The notes beneath the pieces were generated by a model. It searched no databases. It was not told the DNA's origin and worked only from the letters and a program-made list of their open reading frames with translations. This document shows positions 39,260 through 41,098 of a stretch of 41,098 bases of DNA, one piece after another. The stretch's first letter is position 1, and every line of letters starts with the position of its first letter. This stretch comes from a virus. Location: the IMG/VR virus record IMGVR_UViG_3300049793_000074, positions 1 to 41,098 of that record. One strand, written 5' to 3'. The translations under genes were made by a program, and so were the position numbers.

Positions 39260-39297
39260 TTCGTTACTCCGATGGTGAACAGTGGGGACGTACAGTA

Positions 39298-39318
39298 GAG
39301 CGGCAATCCATGCCGCTC
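39298..39318 (-). terminator. Hairpin between DUF932 gene and gene 39259
   Basis: GAGCGGCA (39298-39305), loop ATCCA and TGCCGCTC (39311-39318) form an 8-bp stem, 12 bases after the DUF932 stop on the minus strand. No U tract follows, so it could be a terminator, an RNA end or a protein site. Low certainty. Confidence 0.35.
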
Positions 39319-39329
39319 GCAGTGCGCCC

Positions 39330-40307
39330 TTACGCTGCGATCAGATCGAACGCCTTGTTTTTCAGTGCGTCCCCTTGTCCCCAATGGGAGGCAACGGCAC
39401 GATGTTCGTCGCTGTACGCGCGGGCCTCATGATCCACGTAATCCGTTACCGCGTTGAGCCACCCCCACCCGGTGTTGAGGGAGGTTCCAAGGAGAGATCC
39501 CTTACCGGCGCCTGAGAACGAAGCCATGATTTTCTGGAACGCTGCGGAGTCACGCGCCGCTTGTTCGTCACGGGCGCCCGTGGTCAACAACTTGGCAGTG
39601 AATGCCTGCGCTTGCGTGCTGGTCACGCGAATCTGTGCGAGTCGGCGCGCGGTTTCGCAGAATGCGCCGAACTCACCATGTGCGGCCTCCACTGCGGCGC
39701 GTGCTTCCGCAGGCTTGAAGACGCTACGGTGTGTCGTGCGATGGCTCGCCTTTGAATCCTTGCGCGCCATGGTCAAAGTGTTGTTGCACACCGTGCGCAC
39801 GGTCGTCCACCGGCATTCCGTCGCGAGGGAGCCATCCGCGCTGGTGCTCAACAGAGCATAGGGGACTACCTTGTCGCCTGAGCCGATCATCACGCCATCG
39901 GCAAGCTTGGCCGTCGCGAAATATCGGCGCCCGCCGAACAGGACACCAGCTGACTCGATTTGCAGGCCGCCTTCGTCTGCCCACTGGCGGAAGAACTCCA
40001 ACACGGCGCGCGGTTGGACGATTTTGTAACCCTCGGACACGATGCCCAAATCGGCCTTGGTGTCATCACGGAACAGGACAACTTGCCCGTCGACCTTGCG
40101 GAATGCGTCCGGTTGTTGGTCGCCCTCGGCGTGACTGACAGCGAAACGAACGCTCGCACGCTTGACGCTGTAGTTCATGCCCGCAGCGGCCGACCACTCT
40201 TCGATGCTCGCGCCGCGCATCATGGTTTCGCCGAGTCCGTGCCACTCGCGTTCGGTGGAAGCGTAGGAGGCGCGGCCGATGCTGGTTTCGTCGATTTGGT
40301 GTGCCAT
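39330..40307 (-). CDS. DUF932 (phage/plasmid TIGR03299-like) protein
   Basis: A 325-residue protein; ATG 40307 follows AAGGAATC. It shows the DUF932 pattern: MAHQIDE...EREWHGLG at the start, then GVVFRDDTK-like VVLFRDDTKADLGIVSEGYK, VQPRAVLEFF, GGRRYFATAKL, TECRWTTVRTVCNNTLTMA and SHRTTHRSVF. Family members are common in phages and plasmids next to replication or accessory genes; their biochemical role is not known. A TAACGATCTGTCA site lies about 50 bases before its start. Confidence 0.88.
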   Translation of the reverse strand: MAHQIDETSIGRASYASTEREWHGLGETMMRGASIEEWSAAAGMNYSVKRASVRFAVSHAEGDQQPDAFRKVDGQVVLFRDDTKADLGIVSEGYKIVQPRAVLEFFRQWADEGGLQIESAGVLFGGRRYFATAKLADGVMIGSGDKVVPYALLSTSADGSLATECRWTTVRTVCNNTLTMARKDSKASHRTTHRSVFKPAEARAAVEAAHGEFGAFCETARRLAQIRVTSTQAQAFTAKLLTTGARDEQAARDSAAFQKIMASFSGAGKGSLLGTSLNTGWGWLNAVTDYVDHEARAYSDEHRAVASHWGQGDALKNKAFDLIAA

Positions 40308-40356
40308 GGTGATTCCTTGAAGTTAAACAGTACAGGGGAGATTCTGACGGACGCGG

Positions 40357-40369
40357 TAACGATCTGTCA
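40357..40369 (+). promoter_or_regulatory. TAACGATTTGTCA-type site before DUF932 gene
   Basis: TAACGATCTGTCA matches the motif at 12 of 13 positions. It overlaps the stop of the upstream split frame and lies 50 bases before the DUF932 start. Confidence 0.5.
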
Positions 40370-40600
40370 ACCGATCATGTTGCAGTCACTGACGGTGTAG
40401 CCAAAGCGTTCCGCCAGCGCAGCGGCCTGCGTCCTCGTGTTCGCTTCGCATTCCAGCGGGCCACGATGCGTGCCCATGCGGTACAGGTGCGAGGTGCCTT
40501 ACACGTTGATCCGTGCCACGTTGCCGAATCCACCCAGCGTATGGACGGGTTGCGGCTCAGCGGCGCGCGTGGGAACGGCTGCACCAGTGGGTTTCGACAT
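40367..40600 (-). pseudogene. Small gene split by an in-frame TAA
   Basis: From ATG 40600 (with AAGGAC upstream) one frame runs 33 codons to TAA (40499-40501), then continues in the same frame for 43 codons to TGA (40367-40369). The parts read as one protein: VHTLGGFGNVARINV, stop, GTSHLYRMGTHRGPLECEAN, then AAALAERFGYTVSDCNMIG. Changing the TAA to CAA (Gln) would restore a 77-residue protein. It may be a nonsense mutant, a sequencing error or stop readthrough; two short proteins are also possible, since an ATG lies 7 codons after the stop. Confidence 0.5.
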
Positions 40601-40612
40601 GATTCGTTGTCC

Positions 40613-40786
40613 TTAGAAAGTGATGATCAAAGCCGCGAGGATCGACAGGCCAGTGATGACCATGCAACCACTGACCATCGCGACTACGTTGGAGCGACGC
40701 ACAGCACGCACAGGTGCAGGACGTTGCCACGATGGCACGGCAGCACGTTGGAGTGATTCATTAGCTGTGTACTCGGAGCGGATCAT
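40613..40786 (-). CDS. Small tail-anchored membrane protein, first gene of leftward operon
   Basis: A 57-residue frame from ATG 40786 with TGAGGC upstream; a longer frame to 40831 lacks a ribosome site and would reach into the control region. Basic N-terminal 30 residues (PAPVRAVRRS) are followed by one C-terminal membrane helix (VSGCMVITGLSILAALIITF). Next to the control region it would be the first product of this operon. Role unknown. Confidence 0.6.
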   Translation of the reverse strand: MIRSEYTANESLQRAAVPSWQRPAPVRAVRRSNVVAMVSGCMVITGLSILAALIITF

Positions 40787-40846
40787 GTTGCGTGCCTCAA
40801 TGCGGGTTGGTGATGCAATGACTATATGCATGTGCCGTGCCAACTC

Positions 40847-41095
40847 TGACAAATCGTTAGTAACGATCCGTTCTCATAGGTGAATGAGGGCTCTACTAGA
40901 TGTGTGAGTGTCACCACGTGCAGGGTAACGATGTGACAATTCCTGTCAGTGTGACGATTTGCGTCACTAAATCTCTGACAATTCTTGTCACTCGCAAGCG
41001 GCATGCCAGCTATAACGATTTGTCAAATGTTGGCACCGATGCAGCGCATGCCCCGGCCGGTAACGATAAGAGTTCGGACGGATGACAAATCGTTA
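40847..41095. promoter_or_regulatory. Non-coding control region with motif and dyad array
   Basis: About 310 bases at the right edge (40787-41098) have no convincing gene. TAACGATTTGTCA occurs exactly at 41013-41025, and as its reverse complement at 40847-40859 and 41083-41095; a looser copy lies at 40926-40938. Bases 40853-40867 form a perfect palindrome ATCGTTA-G-TAACGAT. Three 15-bp dyads follow: TGACAATTCCTGTCA (40934), TGACGATTTGCGTCA (40952) and TGACAATTCTTGTCA (40976), all TGACR-N5-YGTCA. On the minus strand TTGACA (plus 41021-41026, read TGTCAA) is a perfect -35 box, but no matching -10 was found. The region likely holds operators for the leftward operon. Confidence 0.65.
40934..40990. 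repeat. Three 15-bp dyads TGACR-N5-YGTCA
   Basis: Dyads start at 40934, 40952 and 40976, spaced 18 and 24 bases apart, close to two helical turns each. The first and third differ by one base. This is the layout expected for a dimeric repressor or activator with cooperative binding. Confidence 0.7.
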
Positions 41096-41098
41096 GAC

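Noticed and set aside
40900-41085. 61-codon plus-strand open frame at the right edge
   Set aside because: It is made of the dyad and motif repeats, has no ribosome site and codes for low-quality sequence.
1-41098. Temperate phage or integrated prophage
   Set aside because: No integrase, excisionase, repressor, attachment site or host gene was seen, though the missing part of the genome could hold them.
1-41098. Window as a complete circular genome joined end to end
   Set aside because: Terminase, portal and capsid genes are missing and the first gene is cut, with no terminal repeat between the two ends.

Overview
The window is about 41 kb of a tailed, double-stranded DNA phage with a long non-contractile tail (siphovirus). 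The evidence is a head-to-tail joining series, a tail chaperone pair with a -1 frameshift, a 1251-residue tape measure protein, and a distal tail / hub / NlpC / central-fibre block in the order seen in lambda-like tails and gene transfer agents. The DNA is GC-rich. The lysis cassette (GH19 endolysin, small membrane proteins, Rz/Rz1 spanin pair) points to a Gram-negative host. Base composition and overall layout fit a Burkholderia- or Ralstonia-type host, but that is inference. No integrase, excisionase, CI-like repressor, tRNA or CRISPR array was seen, so a lytic lifestyle is likely. Terminase, portal, protease and major capsid genes are absent, and the first gene is cut by the left edge. The window is therefore part of a larger genome.

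Layout. (1) 1-17.2 kb, plus strand: two glycosyltransferases and a membrane protein, then connector, head closure, neck and tail terminator genes, major tail protein, chaperones, tape measure, distal tail, hub, peptidase, central fibre protein and three tail fibre or adhesin genes with lectin-like domains. (2) 17.2-24.8 kb, minus strand: small genes, a MazG-like pyrophosphohydrolase, a family B DNA polymerase, a single-strand DNA-binding protein with unusual repeats, a RecB/Cas4-type nuclease, and a small protein with a membrane anchor or signal peptide. (3) 24.8-34.9 kb, plus strand: a RadD-like SF2 helicase, a 59-residue Imm-type superinfection immunity protein, a Toprim protein resembling type IIB topoisomerase A subunits, a VRR-NUC nuclease, a TetR-like HTH fused to a histone-H1-like tail, zinc-ribbon proteins, and a primase-polymerase/helicase. 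(4) 34.9-35.1 kb: an AT-rich gap full of CTGAGAG repeats, a candidate replication origin. (5) 35.1-37.2 kb, plus strand: lysis cassette and HNH nuclease. (6) 37.2-40.8 kb, minus strand: small, partly rearranged accessory genes and a DUF932 protein. (7) 40.8-41.1 kb: a non-coding control region with dyad repeats.

How it fits together. Regions 2 and 3 diverge from a short control region near 24.8 kb and supply replication and recombination: primase-helicase, polymerase, SSB, nucleases and topoisomerase-like protein. Regions 1 and 5 supply virion and lysis functions. A 13-bp motif, TAACGATTTGTCA, recurs in the gaps before the MazG-like gene, gene 26633, the primase, DUF932 and the right-end operon. 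This suggests one regulator acts on all of them. The hexamer GTAACG also appears about three times more often than base composition predicts, on both strands and inside genes. Many genes share a near-identical start element, GGAGTAACGAAATG. These sequence-level signals, the TetR/H1-like fusion and the topoisomerase-like protein are the most unusual content.
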